From NCBI RefSeq assembly GCF_004362865.1, contig NZ_SNYI01000002.1, forward strand, positions 772,099 through 836,098: a stretch of 64,000 nt of DNA, in the 5' to 3' direction. This document shows positions 8,136 through 17,438 of this stretch, one piece after another. A model generated the notes under the pieces. It ran no database searches and had not been told where the DNA came from. It saw only the letters and a list, made by a program, of their open reading frames with translations. The DNA is from Zeaxanthinibacter enoshimensis (GTDB taxonomy: Bacteria > Bacteroidota > Bacteroidia > Flavobacteriales > Flavobacteriaceae). A program made the translations under genes and the position numbers. The stretch's first letter is position 1, and each line of letters begins with the position of its first letter.

Positions 8136-10201
8136 GAGGCGTTGCTGTAGGCTTTCTCGTATTTAGGAATGGTGAAGTAGAAGCTGGTACCGATCCGCAG
8201 AGCACTCTCTACCCAGATAGTTCCGTTGTTCTTCTCTACCATTTCCTTGCAGAGTGAGAGCCCCAGACCTGTACCTTTTTCGTTGTTGGTACCATATGTG
8301 CTAACGTTGGCATCCTTTGAGAATAACTTTTCCTGGGTGATCTTATCCATCCCAACTCCTGTATCCCTAACAGAGAATTCGAAATGCTTCTGGTGTTCCT
8401 CCACCTTCAGCTGTATAATTCCATTGTCCGGGGTAAATTTAAGGGCATTACTGAGAAGGTTTCTCACCACGATATCGATCTGGTTGGTATCTGCATAGAC
8501 CAGGGTATTTTCCGGAATTTCATTATTGATGGTAATTTTCTTGTTCTCTGCCAATTCCGAGAGCAGGTTGATATTTTCATCCACCAGCGAATCAATAGCG
8601 ACTACCGTGGGTTTCGTGACTGCACCGTTCATCTGGGTATAGCCCCATTGAAGAAGGTTATTCAGCGTAAAACTGATGTGATCCACATCATCGCGGAGTT
8701 TGGGAATAAAATCCCAAAAATCATCTTTTCCTATTTCCCCGTCCTTGAACATATTCAGTAAACTTTGCAGTGCACCTATAGGCCCCCGAAGGTCATGACC
8801 GATTATAGAGAACAGTTTATTCTTTGTACTGATGTTTTCCTCCAGCTCGGCCTCTCTTAGTTTTAGACTCTCCTGTTTTGACTTTAATTCCAGGTTAAGC
8901 TGCTTCTGAATTTTTTGCCCCCGATGTACCAGGTAGGTCACTACGATAAAAATCAAAAGTACAAACAAGGCGATATTCACATAACTCTGCTGTTTGGCAA
9001 GCTCCCTTTTGTTATCTTCAATCAGGGCAAGTTTTTGCTTGTCGTATTCGTTTTTGGTTTTGAGCATGCTGAGGATCTTGGAATTCTCATTCCTTGAGAG
9101 GGTATCAGACAGTCTTTGGAAAAGCTCGTGGTAACGCAATGCTTCTTCGTAACTCTCTTTGTTCTTGTGTATCTTATAGAGGGTCTTGGCACATTTCTGG
9201 GTACCTTCTGTAAACTGAATCCTCGTCGAAATAGCAAATGCATTCTGTGCATATTGCTCAGAGATACTGTCATTTCCGGTACCCAGGTGGGCTTCGGCCA
9301 TTCCGTTGTACAGATCTATAATACCCCGGTCATCCTGGATCTTCTGGTGGAGCAGCTCACTCTGGTGATACCAGTAAAGGGCCCATTTATAGTTTTCCTG
9401 CTGCAGGTAGACCTTTCCTTTGATCTCGTATGCAAAAGCCAGCCAGTCTTCCAGGTTACGGCGCTCAAAAACGGCAATAGCTTTATTGATATGGAACATG
9501 GCGTATTCCTGTTCCCCCATTTCGGCATAAACTGAGGCGAGGTTACTGTTGGTCTGGGCAGAATAAACTTCGTTGCCGATCTCTTCATTCAGTTTTGATA
9601 CCTTTTTAAAGAATTCCAGCGACTGTGAGTAATCGTTTTGTGAAGCATACAGGTTGGCAATGTTCTCATTCATGATAGAGAGCATTTCCAGATCGTTAAC
9701 CTTGGTAGCCAATTCTATCCCCTCCAGGTAGCCGCTTAACGCTTTGGAATAATCTCCTATATAACCGTATTCCGATGCCAGGTTGTTCATCGTCTGCAGG
9801 GCTATCCCTGTATTTCCTATCTCATTGGCAACATTCAGGGATTTCCGGTAAAATGTAACGGCCATTTTATTATCCCCTTTATCGGAATAATAATCCGCTA
9901 TCCGCATAAAGGAATAACTCTCACCCTTGCGATAATTGATCTTCCTGCTGTAAGCAAGGGCATCTTTCGCCAGGATGTACAAACTGTCAGAGTTGTAATA
10001 CCGGATTTCCTTACCCAGGTTCAGTAGGAGGTCTATGTAAAGGGAGTCTTTCTGGTACTCTGCACTACTGGCCTGTAACTGTTTTATCTTTCTTTTCAGT
10101 TCCTCACGTTCGTTGATCTGGGCATTAACGGCAAGGGCGACTACCGGTAAAAGTAACATGCAGAATCGGACAAGCCTTTTAAATGAAATACTTACGAACA
10201 T
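8132..10201 (-). CDS. TPR-containing membrane sensor histidine kinase (orphan)
   Basis: A 689-residue sensor kinase. It has a signal peptide (residues 1-27), tetratricopeptide-type helical repeats from about 60 to 360 in the periplasm, one membrane segment (about 408-426) and a coiled coil. The kinase core has an H box with the phospho-acceptor histidine near 469 (SIIGHDLRGPIGAL), an N box (NLLSNALKF), and the ATP-lid glycine motifs DTGVGM and GTGLGLSL. TPR sensor kinases of this form are common in Bacteroidota; signals and targets are mostly unknown. No response regulator gene is adjacent, so the partner must be encoded elsewhere. It converges on bshB1 with a 4-bp overlap. Confidence 0.9.
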   Translation of the reverse strand: MFVSISFKRLVRFCMLLLPVVALAVNAQINEREELKRKIKQLQASSAEYQKDSLYIDLLLNLGKEIRYYNSDSLYILAKDALAYSRKINYRKGESYSFMRIADYYSDKGDNKMAVTFYRKSLNVANEIGNTGIALQTMNNLASEYGYIGDYSKALSGYLEGIELATKVNDLEMLSIMNENIANLYASQNDYSQSLEFFKKVSKLNEEIGNEVYSAQTNSNLASVYAEMGEQEYAMFHINKAIAVFERRNLEDWLAFAYEIKGKVYLQQENYKWALYWYHQSELLHQKIQDDRGIIDLYNGMAEAHLGTGNDSISEQYAQNAFAISTRIQFTEGTQKCAKTLYKIHKNKESYEEALRYHELFQRLSDTLSRNENSKILSMLKTKNEYDKQKLALIEDNKRELAKQQSYVNIALFVLLIFIVVTYLVHRGQKIQKQLNLELKSKQESLKLREAELEENISTKNKLFSIIGHDLRGPIGALQSLLNMFKDGEIGKDDFWDFIPKLRDDVDHISFTLNNLLQWGYTQMNGAVTKPTVVAIDSLVDENINLLSELAENKKITINNEIPENTLVYADTNQIDIVVRNLLSNALKFTPDNGIIQLKVEEHQKHFEFSVRDTGVGMDKITQEKLFSKDANVSTYGTNNEKGTGLGLSLCKEMVEKNNGTIWVESALRIGTSFYFTIPKYEKAYSNAS

Positions 10202-10550
10202 GGATAATGGTTGTTTGGGACAAATTCGGTTTAAATAGGTTGTGATAAAGTTACCTATACAACGACGCTCATTTTAATTTATGTTGTGAAAACCAAATTT
10301 TTGGTAGTTTTATCGATGTCAAAGTGTAGTTCATCGATATTTTACAGGAAGCCTTCAAAAAAAGTAAGTTTTGGCTTACACATTTCAGCCTTTGTATATC
10401 TGAGCAGGGTGATAGAAAAATTTGAATATTTTTTTGGAAGCTTGCGGTAAAAAAAAGTACCTTTGCCACCGCTGACAAACAGGGGATTTTCCCAAGGGAA
10501 GATCCGGATGGCTGAATAGCCGACCAGTTTGAAAGCAAAAATGACAAACG
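10202..10550. other. Intergenic region upstream of the kinase gene and tRNA-His
   Basis: A 349-bp AT-rich stretch. It holds the leader of the kinase gene on the minus strand and the tRNA-His promoter on the plus strand. A 92-codon minus-strand open frame at 10269-10547 has low-complexity, unrecognisable content and would run antisense through the tRNA promoter; I do not regard it as a gene. Confidence 0.6.
10433..10465 (+). promoter_or_regulatory. Promoter of tRNA-His
   Basis: TTG at 10434-10436 and TACCTTTG at 10458-10465, separated by 21 bp, match the Bacteroidota housekeeping promoter (TTG / TAnnTTTG). The predicted transcript would begin about 80 bases upstream of the mature tRNA. Confidence 0.65.
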
Positions 10551-10624
10551 GTGGTTGTAGCTCAGCTGGTTAGAGCGCTGGATTGTGGTTCCAGAGGTCG
10601 CCGGTTCGAACCCGGTCTTCCACC
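10551..10624 (+). tRNA. tRNA-His (GTG anticodon)
   Basis: A cloverleaf can be drawn: acceptor GTGGTTG / CTTCCAC, D arm GCTC/GAGC, anticodon stem CTGGA/TCCAG with loop TTGTGGT, and T arm GCCGG-TTCGAAC-CCGGT. The anticodon is GTG (His). A G precedes position 1 (10550) and the discriminator is C (10624), the G-1/C73 pair that marks tRNA-His. CCA is not encoded. Two U-U oppositions (positions 5-68 and 6-67) weaken the acceptor stem as I read it. A terminator follows directly. Confidence 0.95.
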
Positions 10625-10637
10625 CGAAACATTGGAT

Positions 10638-10671
10638 AAAGTCCCTTTCCTCACAGATTGGGACTTTTTTT
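10638..10671 (+). terminator. Rho-independent terminator of tRNA-His
   Basis: Stem AAAGTCCC / GGGACTTT (10638-10645 with 10660-10667) followed by a T run. Confidence 0.8.
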
Positions 10672-10675
10672 ATAC

Positions 10676-10704
10676 AAAAAAATGGAGGTCACAGACCTCC
10701 ATTT
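10676..10704 (-). terminator. Terminator of the M28 peptidase gene
   Basis: An 11-bp perfect stem (10680-10690 with 10694-10704) and a T run on the minus strand, 28 bp past the peptidase stop codon. Confidence 0.8.
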
Positions 10705-10731
10705 ATATTTGGCAGTAATTATACCTGTTGA

Positions 10732-12294
10732 TTATTTGGCAGCTTTATCCACGGTGATACGCTGTTCCCGGTTAGCTAACTCCCAGGCGGTGTAAAAGAC
10801 TAACTGGGCCCTGTTCTTTAACAGGTCATAATTGATCTTGTCTGGAGTATCTGTATGCCGGTGGTAATCTGCATGAGTCCCGTTGAAGTAAAAAATGATC
10901 GGGATGTTATTCTTGGCAAAATTATAATGATCACTCCTGTAGTAGAAGCGGTTTGGATCATTCTCGTCATTATAGGTATAATCCAGCTCCATTTGGGAGT
11001 ATTTATCATTAACAGCTTCGGATAATTGATGAAGATCCGTACTCAGTTTATCAGACCCGATGAGGTAGATATAATTGCGGTCACCATCCCGTTTCGGGTC
11101 AATCCTACCGATCATATCAATATTCAGGTTCGCAACCGTATTGGCAAGCGGGAATATCGGGTCAAAATCTGTATAATACTGGGATCCAAGCAGTCCCTTT
11201 TCTTCCCCCGTCACATGCAGGAATACCAGAGACCTTTTTGGGCCATTGCCTGCTTTTGCAGCCGCCTTAAAAGCTTCGGCGATCTCCAGCATGGCCACGG
11301 TCCCGGAACCGTCGTCATCCGCACCATTATTGATCTTCCCGTCATCGTTGACTCCTATGTGATCCAGGTGCGAGGAAATCACGATATATTCCCCTGGTTT
11401 TTCTGATCCCTTAATAAAGGCCACGACGTTTTCAGAACTGATCTGTTCATTCTCGCTTTTTAAATTTATGGTCACAGGCCTATCCAGGACTTTTGCTTTA
11501 TTATTCTCCGGAATTTCTGGATAAAGGGAGTTAGCCATGTCCTTGGATATCACGATCAGTGCAGCATTTTCATCCTCTTGCTTTAATCCCATCCGGCCCG
11601 CATTATTACGGCTCATATAATCAAAAGATCGTTTAAACCTGGAATAATTCTGTGGGTCATAGAACAGTATGGCTTTGGCTCCTTTTGCCGTAAGAACCTC
11701 CGATTTTTTGGCAAGGCCTTCAGACATCTTACCCCATTCAGAAGGTTGCATGGTTCCTGACACCCGGTATGTTTTATCCTCTGCCATAGGTTCCCCGGCT
11801 TTAATCAGGACTACCTTTCCGGCTACATCCAGTGATTCAAAATCTGAATAATTGGTATCTTCTATTCCATATCCTGCGTAGACCAGCTGATCTGCATTGA
11901 TCTCCGCAGAAGAGAAGGTGATGAAGTCCTTTCCCATAGTATAGGTTTGCGCTCCGGAGGAAACTGAACCTTCAGGTAACTTAGTGATCTCCAGCGGTAC
12001 TTCCTGGAAATAATTCCCATCTGCCTGCGCAGCGGGTATCTGCATTTGCTGGTACTGTTCTTTAAGGTAGTTTACCGCTTTTTTCTGACCCTCTTTCCCC
12101 GTTTCCCTGCCCTCAAAATCATCGGATGCATAGGTGAAAAGGTGTTCTCTTAATTCTGATTCGGTAATAGTTGCGGCATAGGTCTTTGCCGGATCTGCTA
12201 TTGGTTTATTTTCCTGTGACTCCGTTACCGTAGTCTGGGAGGAGTTACAGGCCATGAAAAGGCCAAGAGCCAATAGGGATAATTTGTTCTGCAT
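10732..12294 (-). CDS. M28-family zinc aminopeptidase lipoprotein with PA domain
   Basis: A 520-residue secreted peptidase. The start at 12294 places a lipobox (LGLFMAC, Cys about 16) at the N terminus; the longer frame from 12384 would hide it. A protease-associated (PA) segment lies around 130-280. The M28 core has the zinc and catalytic residues in SSHLDHIG, NGADDDGSG, TGEEKGLLGS and NIDMIGR, and the last histidine in HRHTDTPD. M28 enzymes release N-terminal residues from peptides using two zinc ions. It is probably attached to the cell surface or periplasmic membrane and feeds peptide use. It is a single gene, divergent from the hydroxyproline operon. Confidence 0.92.
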   Translation of the reverse strand: MQNKLSLLALGLFMACNSSQTTVTESQENKPIADPAKTYAATITESELREHLFTYASDDFEGRETGKEGQKKAVNYLKEQYQQMQIPAAQADGNYFQEVPLEITKLPEGSVSSGAQTYTMGKDFITFSSAEINADQLVYAGYGIEDTNYSDFESLDVAGKVVLIKAGEPMAEDKTYRVSGTMQPSEWGKMSEGLAKKSEVLTAKGAKAILFYDPQNYSRFKRSFDYMSRNNAGRMGLKQEDENAALIVISKDMANSLYPEIPENNKAKVLDRPVTINLKSENEQISSENVVAFIKGSEKPGEYIVISSHLDHIGVNDDGKINNGADDDGSGTVAMLEIAEAFKAAAKAGNGPKRSLVFLHVTGEEKGLLGSQYYTDFDPIFPLANTVANLNIDMIGRIDPKRDGDRNYIYLIGSDKLSTDLHQLSEAVNDKYSQMELDYTYNDENDPNRFYYRSDHYNFAKNNIPIIFYFNGTHADYHRHTDTPDKINYDLLKNRAQLVFYTAWELANREQRITVDKAAK

Positions 12295-12502
12295 TATTGT
12301 GTTTTTTGAGAATTCATCAAAAATAGTGAAAACTTCTGCAATTCCACGGCCCCTTTTTAAACACGTTCTGATAATAATTAACATACTTATTTGGCCAATT
12401 TTCCGGTATTAAGATCATGAGGATAATACTGTAATAAATTATATGGGACTACCTTGTGGTCCATCCAAAAGAAATGTATTTTGCAAAGTAAATCAGCCAA
12501 TT

Positions 12503-13426
12503 ATGAAATTCAAATGGGAAGGTGTAATGCCGGCCATGACCACCAAATTCACAGCGGATGACAGCCTGGATCTACCCGCTTTTAAACATAATTTACGAGC
12601 CCAGCTCAATGCAGGGGTACATGGAGTAATTTTAGGCGGCTCCCTGGGGGAGGCCAGTACCTTATCCCAGGATGAACTGCAGCTTCTGCTCAGGGAAACT
12701 GTCGCCGAGGTAGGGGATAGTATCCCTGTCATCAGTACGATAGCCACCGGGTCTACCAGGAATGCCCTGTTATTCGCACGGCAAGCCAGGGATTGCGGGG
12801 CAAGCGGATTGATGGTCCTTCCTCCGATGCGGTATAAAGCCACGGAAAGGGAGATCCTGCAGTTCTTTGAATCGATAGCAAAAGAGACAGATTTGCCTGT
12901 CATGATCTATAATAATCCTGTGGACTACCAGATCGGGGTGAGCATTTCTATGTTCGAAACCCTGTTGAAATATGATAATATCCAGGCAGTAAAGGAATCT
13001 ACCCGGGACATTTCTAACATCACCAGGATAAAGAACGAATTCGGAGACCGGCTTAAGATCTTATGCGGGGTAGATACCCTGGCGTTGGAGAGCCTGCTGA
13101 TGGGAGCCGATGGTTGGGTAGCGGGCTTAGTATGTGCTTTTCCCGCAGAAACTGTGGCCATCTATGAACTGGTCCGCGCAGGAAGGACAACAGAAGCCCT
13201 GGAACTATACCGGTGGTTTCTTCCCTTGCTGGAGCTCGATATCAACCCCCAGTTAGTTCAGAATATTAAACTGGCAGAGGTAGCCACCGGTCTGGGGACC
13301 GAACATGTAAGGTTACCGAGACTGCCTTTATCCGGTGAAGAACGTATCCGCGTTGAAAGGATCATAAAGAAGGCAATGGCTAACAAGCCAGAATTGCCCG
13401 ACTACAAAAAATATCTTCAGTCATGA
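12503..13426 (+). CDS. Dihydrodipicolinate synthase-family enzyme of hydroxyproline catabolism (probable 1-pyrroline-4-hydroxy-2-carboxylate deaminase)
   Basis: A 307-residue class I aldolase-type barrel. The Schiff-base lysine is K164 (AVKESTRD) and the assisting tyrosine Y136 (MIYNNP); GGSLGEASTLS is the substrate loop. Starting at 12503 gives the family-like MKFKWEGVMPA; the frame is open to 12443 but those codons overlap promoter-like sequence (TATTTTG near 12478). The next two genes encode 2-oxoglutarate semialdehyde dehydrogenase and 4-hydroxyproline epimerase, so the best assignment is the deaminase of the trans-4-hydroxyproline pathway. A sugar-acid dehydratase role is the alternative. 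Its stop overlaps the dehydrogenase start by 4 bp (ATGA), so they are translationally coupled. Confidence 0.83.
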   Translation: MKFKWEGVMPAMTTKFTADDSLDLPAFKHNLRAQLNAGVHGVILGGSLGEASTLSQDELQLLLRETVAEVGDSIPVISTIATGSTRNALLFARQARDCGASGLMVLPPMRYKATEREILQFFESIAKETDLPVMIYNNPVDYQIGVSISMFETLLKYDNIQAVKESTRDISNITRIKNEFGDRLKILCGVDTLALESLLMGADGWVAGLVCAFPAETVAIYELVRAGRTTEALELYRWFLPLLELDINPQLVQNIKLAEVATGLGTEHVRLPRLPLSGEERIRVERIIKKAMANKPELPDYKKYLQS

Positions 13427-15006
13427 TCACGGGAGAGAATTTTATAGGAAAGACCCGCTCGGCCACAGGCAGTAAACAGTTTTCAACGTTTGACCCGGTA
13501 AAGGCCAAACCAAACCCTGAACAGTTTTTCGTGGCCACCGAAAAGGAGATCGATGATGCTGTAAACCTGGCTGCATCGGTATTCCCTGTTTATAGTGATA
13601 CCAGTGCTGAAAAAAGAGCAGGGTTTCTCAGGGCTATAGCAGACGAGATCAGCGAGCTTGGGGATAGCTTAATCGATTGTTATTGCCGGGAATCCGGGTT
13701 GCCGGAAGGCAGGGCAGCAGGGGAGAGGGGAAGAACATTGAACCAGCTAAGGTCCTTTGCAGATTATATTGAGACCGAGGAATGGAGAATGCCTGTTATC
13801 GAAACAGCTGATCCCGGCCGTGAACCGAATCCCAGGCCCGATCTTCGGAATGCATTATTTGCGCTTGGACCTATAGCGGTATTTGGGGCCGGGAACTTCC
13901 CATTTGCTTTTTCTACGGCAGGGGGCGATACGGCCAGTGCCCTTGCAGCCGGGTGTCCTGTGGTTTACAAGTGTCACCCTATGCATGCCGGCACAAGTGA
14001 AATGGTAGCTTCTGCCATAATCCGGGCTGCAGAGCGCACTGGAATTCCGGATGGAGTGTTCTCACACCTGCACAGCCAGGGAACTACCGTGGGGCAGCAA
14101 CTGGTTGCCCACCCCGGGATCAAAGCTGTTGGTTTTACAGGCAGTATGGGAGGAGGGAAAGCCTTATATGATCTTGCCGCGCAACGGGAAGAACCCATCC
14201 CGGTGTTCGCGGAAATGGGCAGTATTAACCCGGTACTATTACTGCCGCAGGCTATGGAGAAGGATGCAAAGGGGTGGGCGGATAAATTCGCTGCCTCGAT
14301 CACCCTTGGAGCAGGACAGTTCTGTACCAACCCGGGCTTGTTCATCAGCGAAGAGAGTCCGGCATTGGACCGGTTCATAGGAGCCCTTTCAATGTTCCTG
14401 GAAGATAAGGAGCAGGGGACTATGCTTCACCCGGATATACATCAGAATTACCTGAGATGGACTTCTCTGCAGAAGAAACAACCCAATACCCAGATCGTAT
14501 CAGATCCCGGGGAGAAGGATCAACAATACAAGGCAGCCCCCGTTCTGCTTACCGTATCAGGACTAGATTTTATAAAGAACCCGGGATTGCAACACGAGGT
14601 GTTTGGCCCTTTCAGCCTGGTCGTAAAATGTTCCGGTAGTGAGGAGGTACAGGAAGTAATAAATGTGCTCCAGGGACAGTTGACTGCTACGGTCATTGGA
14701 AATCCTACAGAGATGGACAAGTACAGCGAACTGGTAAAAGACCTGCAATCCAAAGCTGGTAGACTATTGTTTAACGGGGTTCCTACGGGGGTTGAGGTTT
14801 CAGAAGCCATGCAACATGGGGGACCATATCCAGCTACTACGGACAGTAGGTTTACATCAGTCGGAATGCGTGCCATTTACAGGTGGGTAAGACCGGTCTG
14901 TTACCAGGATTGCCCACAGGCCCTGTTACCCGACATATTAAAGAATGGTAATCCCCTGGGGGCAAGCAGGAAGGTAAACGGGCAGTATACTACACAATCT
15001 ATATAA
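13423..15006 (+). CDS. 2-oxoglutarate semialdehyde dehydrogenase (NADP-type aldehyde dehydrogenase)
   Basis: A 527-residue aldehyde dehydrogenase that would oxidise 2-oxoglutarate semialdehyde to 2-oxoglutarate, the last step of hydroxyproline breakdown. The catalytic general base is E264 in FAEMGSINP and the nucleophile C301 in GAGQFCTNPG; FGAGNFPFAFSTAGGDTAS is the coenzyme-binding region. The FAEMGSINP form is typical of the oxoglutarate-semialdehyde group rather than of generic aldehyde dehydrogenases. Coupled to the gene before it and 7 bp from the epimerase gene after it. Confidence 0.88.
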   Translation: MITGENFIGKTRSATGSKQFSTFDPVKAKPNPEQFFVATEKEIDDAVNLAASVFPVYSDTSAEKRAGFLRAIADEISELGDSLIDCYCRESGLPEGRAAGERGRTLNQLRSFADYIETEEWRMPVIETADPGREPNPRPDLRNALFALGPIAVFGAGNFPFAFSTAGGDTASALAAGCPVVYKCHPMHAGTSEMVASAIIRAAERTGIPDGVFSHLHSQGTTVGQQLVAHPGIKAVGFTGSMGGGKALYDLAAQREEPIPVFAEMGSINPVLLLPQAMEKDAKGWADKFAASITLGAGQFCTNPGLFISEESPALDRFIGALSMFLEDKEQGTMLHPDIHQNYLRWTSLQKKQPNTQIVSDPGEKDQQYKAAPVLLTVSGLDFIKNPGLQHEVFGPFSLVVKCSGSEEVQEVINVLQGQLTATVIGNPTEMDKYSELVKDLQSKAGRLLFNGVPTGVEVSEAMQHGGPYPATTDSRFTSVGMRAIYRWVRPVCYQDCPQALLPDILKNGNPLGASRKVNGQYTTQSI

Positions 15007-15013
15007 CCGGCGT

Positions 15014-16021
15014 ATGGCAGTACATGTCTTTGAATGTATAGACGGCCACACTTGTGGAAACCCGGTGCGGGTTATAACCAAGGGTGCCCCCATGCTGGTC
15101 GGTGCAAACATGGCAGAAAAGCGGCAGCATTTCCTGGCAGAATACGATTGGATCCGGAAAGGCCTTATGTTTGAACCCAGGGGGCATGATATGATGAGCG
15201 GGAGCATATTTTACCCGCCGACAGATCCAGAGAACGATGCCGGAATTCTCTTTATAGAAACCAGTGGTTGCCTGCCTATGTGCGGTCATGGAACCATTGG
15301 CAGTGTAACCATTGCCATAGAACACCAGTTGATTATCCCTAAGAGCCCGGGGACCGTACGTCTTGAAACTCCGGCCGGACTGGTTACGGCCGCCTATGGA
15401 TTAAAGGGAAATAAGGTCGACTGGGTACGCATTATCAATGTTCCTTCTTTTTTAATGGAGGAAGGGCTGATGGTGGATACACGGAGACTTGGGCCACTGC
15501 GATTTGATGTGGCATATGGGGGAAATTTCTATGCCATCATCGACCCCCAGGAAAATTACGGTGGGTTGCAGTTTTTATCTCCTTCAGAAATTGTCCACTT
15601 CAGCGGGGAGATCCGCAAGGAGATCAACACCGCATACCCAGACAGGTTTATCCATCCCCTGGACAGCCGTATCAAGCATGTGACTCACCTGATGTGGACC
15701 GGTGATACAATCAGTCCCGAGGCAACCGCGAGGAATGCCGTCTTCTACGGGGAAAAGGCGATAGACCGTTCGCCATGTGGAACGGGAACCAGTGCCCGGA
15801 TGGCCCAGTGGTATGCTAAGGGAAAATTACAGCCGGGCGAATCATTTATCCATGAGAGTATAATAGGTTCACGCTTTACCGGGAGAATTGAACAAATAGC
15901 GAGAGTAGGGAACAGGCCTGCCATCATTCCCAGTATAGAGGGATGGGCAAGGGTATACGGGCAGAATACCATTACTATAGATGACAGTGATCCGTATGCA
16001 TATGGCTTCCAGGTACTCTGA
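15014..16021 (+). CDS. 4-hydroxyproline 2-epimerase (proline racemase family)
   Basis: A 335-residue enzyme interconverting trans-4-hydroxy-L-proline and cis-4-hydroxy-D-proline. Both catalytic cysteines of the two-base mechanism are present: C90 in CLPMCGHGT and C255 in SPCGTGTS. This excludes the dehydratase subgroup, where the first is threonine. IDGHTCGNPVRV at the start is the family signature. It closes the three-gene operon. The FAD-dependent cis-4-hydroxy-D-proline oxidase needed between this step and the deaminase is not in the window, nor is an importer or regulator. Confidence 0.88.
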   Translation: MAVHVFECIDGHTCGNPVRVITKGAPMLVGANMAEKRQHFLAEYDWIRKGLMFEPRGHDMMSGSIFYPPTDPENDAGILFIETSGCLPMCGHGTIGSVTIAIEHQLIIPKSPGTVRLETPAGLVTAAYGLKGNKVDWVRIINVPSFLMEEGLMVDTRRLGPLRFDVAYGGNFYAIIDPQENYGGLQFLSPSEIVHFSGEIRKEINTAYPDRFIHPLDSRIKHVTHLMWTGDTISPEATARNAVFYGEKAIDRSPCGTGTSARMAQWYAKGKLQPGESFIHESIIGSRFTGRIEQIARVGNRPAIIPSIEGWARVYGQNTITIDDSDPYAYGFQVL

Positions 16022-16076
16022 CCCGGAAACAATTATCCAAATTGACGATGGGCCCGTATTTACTCCGGCCCAGGGA

Positions 16077-17384
16077 TCAGACATTCTTGCCTTTCAGCAT
16101 TTTTTTCCAGTATAAATAGGGTAGACCATACTTTTTTAACATCCACAGGCGCCAGTGTTCTTTGGCACTGTCAAAGACCAGCATCTGCTTTAGTTTTGGA
16201 TCCGGGGTAAAATTATTCTTATAATCAAATTCCGCCAGCACCATCTTACCGTAGTCGGTCACTAAAGGACATGATGAATAACCATTGTAGCTCATAGTAC
16301 CGATCTTGTGATGCCTAATGAGCAGGTCAAGATTATCAACGACTACAGGGACCTGCTTTCTTATCGCTGCACCGGTTTTGGCAGTGGGTATGCCGGCTAC
16401 GTCACCCAGGCTGAAGATATTGGGATATTCTTTGTGCTGCAGTGTACCCGGGTCTACATCTACCCAACCGGAATCATTGGCCAAAGGTGAATTTTTTACA
16501 AAATCCGGAGCCACGGAAGGAGGGGCGGTATGCAGCAGGTCATAATGAATTCCATAACGGTTCCCATCAACCGAGACCTTTACATGTTTATAATTATACT
16601 GCAAGCTTTTGTCAAGCCTGCTAGTGTCCCCCTCTTTATCAGCAATCACCGTACATCCCTGCTGTACTTCTTTACCAATTTCATACCATGCAATCTGTCT
16701 TTTGCTATCTACCTCGACAAGTCTATGGTAGAATCTCAGGTTGATATCCTTCCTGTCCACAACACTTGTAAGGGTCTTGGCTATTTCCGGTATCCCGAAT
16801 ATTATGGTGCCCGGAGTCGCAAATACCACCTCGGTTTCATCGCGAACCCCGCTTTTCCTGAAATAACTCTCAGCGAGGTACATGATCTTCTGCGGGGCTC
16901 CCCCGCATTTAATCGGTGTGGCCGGCTGGGTGAAGAGGGCCGTTCCCCCTTTAAAATTCTTTATAACATTCCAGGTATGTACAGGATCCGTATAATTGCT
17001 GCAAACCACCCCTTTGTCCATGGCTTCTCCCAAACCGGGTACCAGGTCATAGTCGTATGCCAGCCCGGGGGCTACTACCAGGAAATCATAAGTCACAGAC
17101 CCGGAAACAGATGTGAATACCCGGTTATTAACAGTATCGAACTTTGTGGCTTTATCCTTTATCCATTTCACTCCTTTTGGGATCACGGAGCCCATGGGCT
17201 TTGCAGTTTTATCAAAATCATACGTGCCCGCACCTACCAGCGTCCAGGCCGGTTGATAATAATGCTTATCTGCCGGTTCAATGATGGCAACATCAATAAT
17301 TTTCTTTTGTTTGCGTAATTGGGCAGCGACCATAATTCCGGCAGTTCCGCCCCCGATGATCAGGACTTGATAATGTGGATCCAT
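16077..17384 (-). CDS. sqr: Type II sulfide:quinone oxidoreductase
   Basis: A 435-residue FAD flavoprotein. IIGGGTAGIMVAAQL binds FAD; the two redox cysteines are C160 (TPIKCGGAPQKI) and C372 (GYSSCPLVTDYGKMV). Both contexts closely resemble the mitochondrial and bacterial type II SQR pattern, and GDVAGIP is the second flavin motif. The enzyme oxidises sulfide at the membrane and passes electrons to quinone, with a thiol or sulfite accepting the sulfane sulfur. No persulfide dioxygenase or rhodanese is adjacent. It converges on the hydroxyproline operon and is unlikely to be its missing oxidase. A dyad upstream may control it. Confidence 0.9.
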   Translation of the reverse strand: MDPHYQVLIIGGGTAGIMVAAQLRKQKKIIDVAIIEPADKHYYQPAWTLVGAGTYDFDKTAKPMGSVIPKGVKWIKDKATKFDTVNNRVFTSVSGSVTYDFLVVAPGLAYDYDLVPGLGEAMDKGVVCSNYTDPVHTWNVIKNFKGGTALFTQPATPIKCGGAPQKIMYLAESYFRKSGVRDETEVVFATPGTIIFGIPEIAKTLTSVVDRKDINLRFYHRLVEVDSKRQIAWYEIGKEVQQGCTVIADKEGDTSRLDKSLQYNYKHVKVSVDGNRYGIHYDLLHTAPPSVAPDFVKNSPLANDSGWVDVDPGTLQHKEYPNIFSLGDVAGIPTAKTGAAIRKQVPVVVDNLDLLIRHHKIGTMSYNGYSSCPLVTDYGKMVLAEFDYKNNFTPDPKLKQMLVFDSAKEHWRLWMLKKYGLPYLYWKKMLKGKNV

Positions 17385-17438
17385 TTTTGTTACAATTAGT
17401 TGTTTCTATAAAAATAGATGATATATGTCTGTCCGACA

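Noticed and set aside
10269-10547. 92-codon minus-strand open frame
   Set aside because: AT-rich, no recognisable motif, and antisense through the tRNA-His promoter and leader.
16530-17318. 262-codon plus-strand open frame
   Set aside because: Lies entirely antisense to sqr, which has clear catalytic motifs; composition is that of a shadow frame.
16077-17384. Missing D-hydroxyproline oxidase
   Set aside because: The two SQR cysteines and their contexts identify it as sulfide:quinone oxidoreductase, and it is on the opposite strand.
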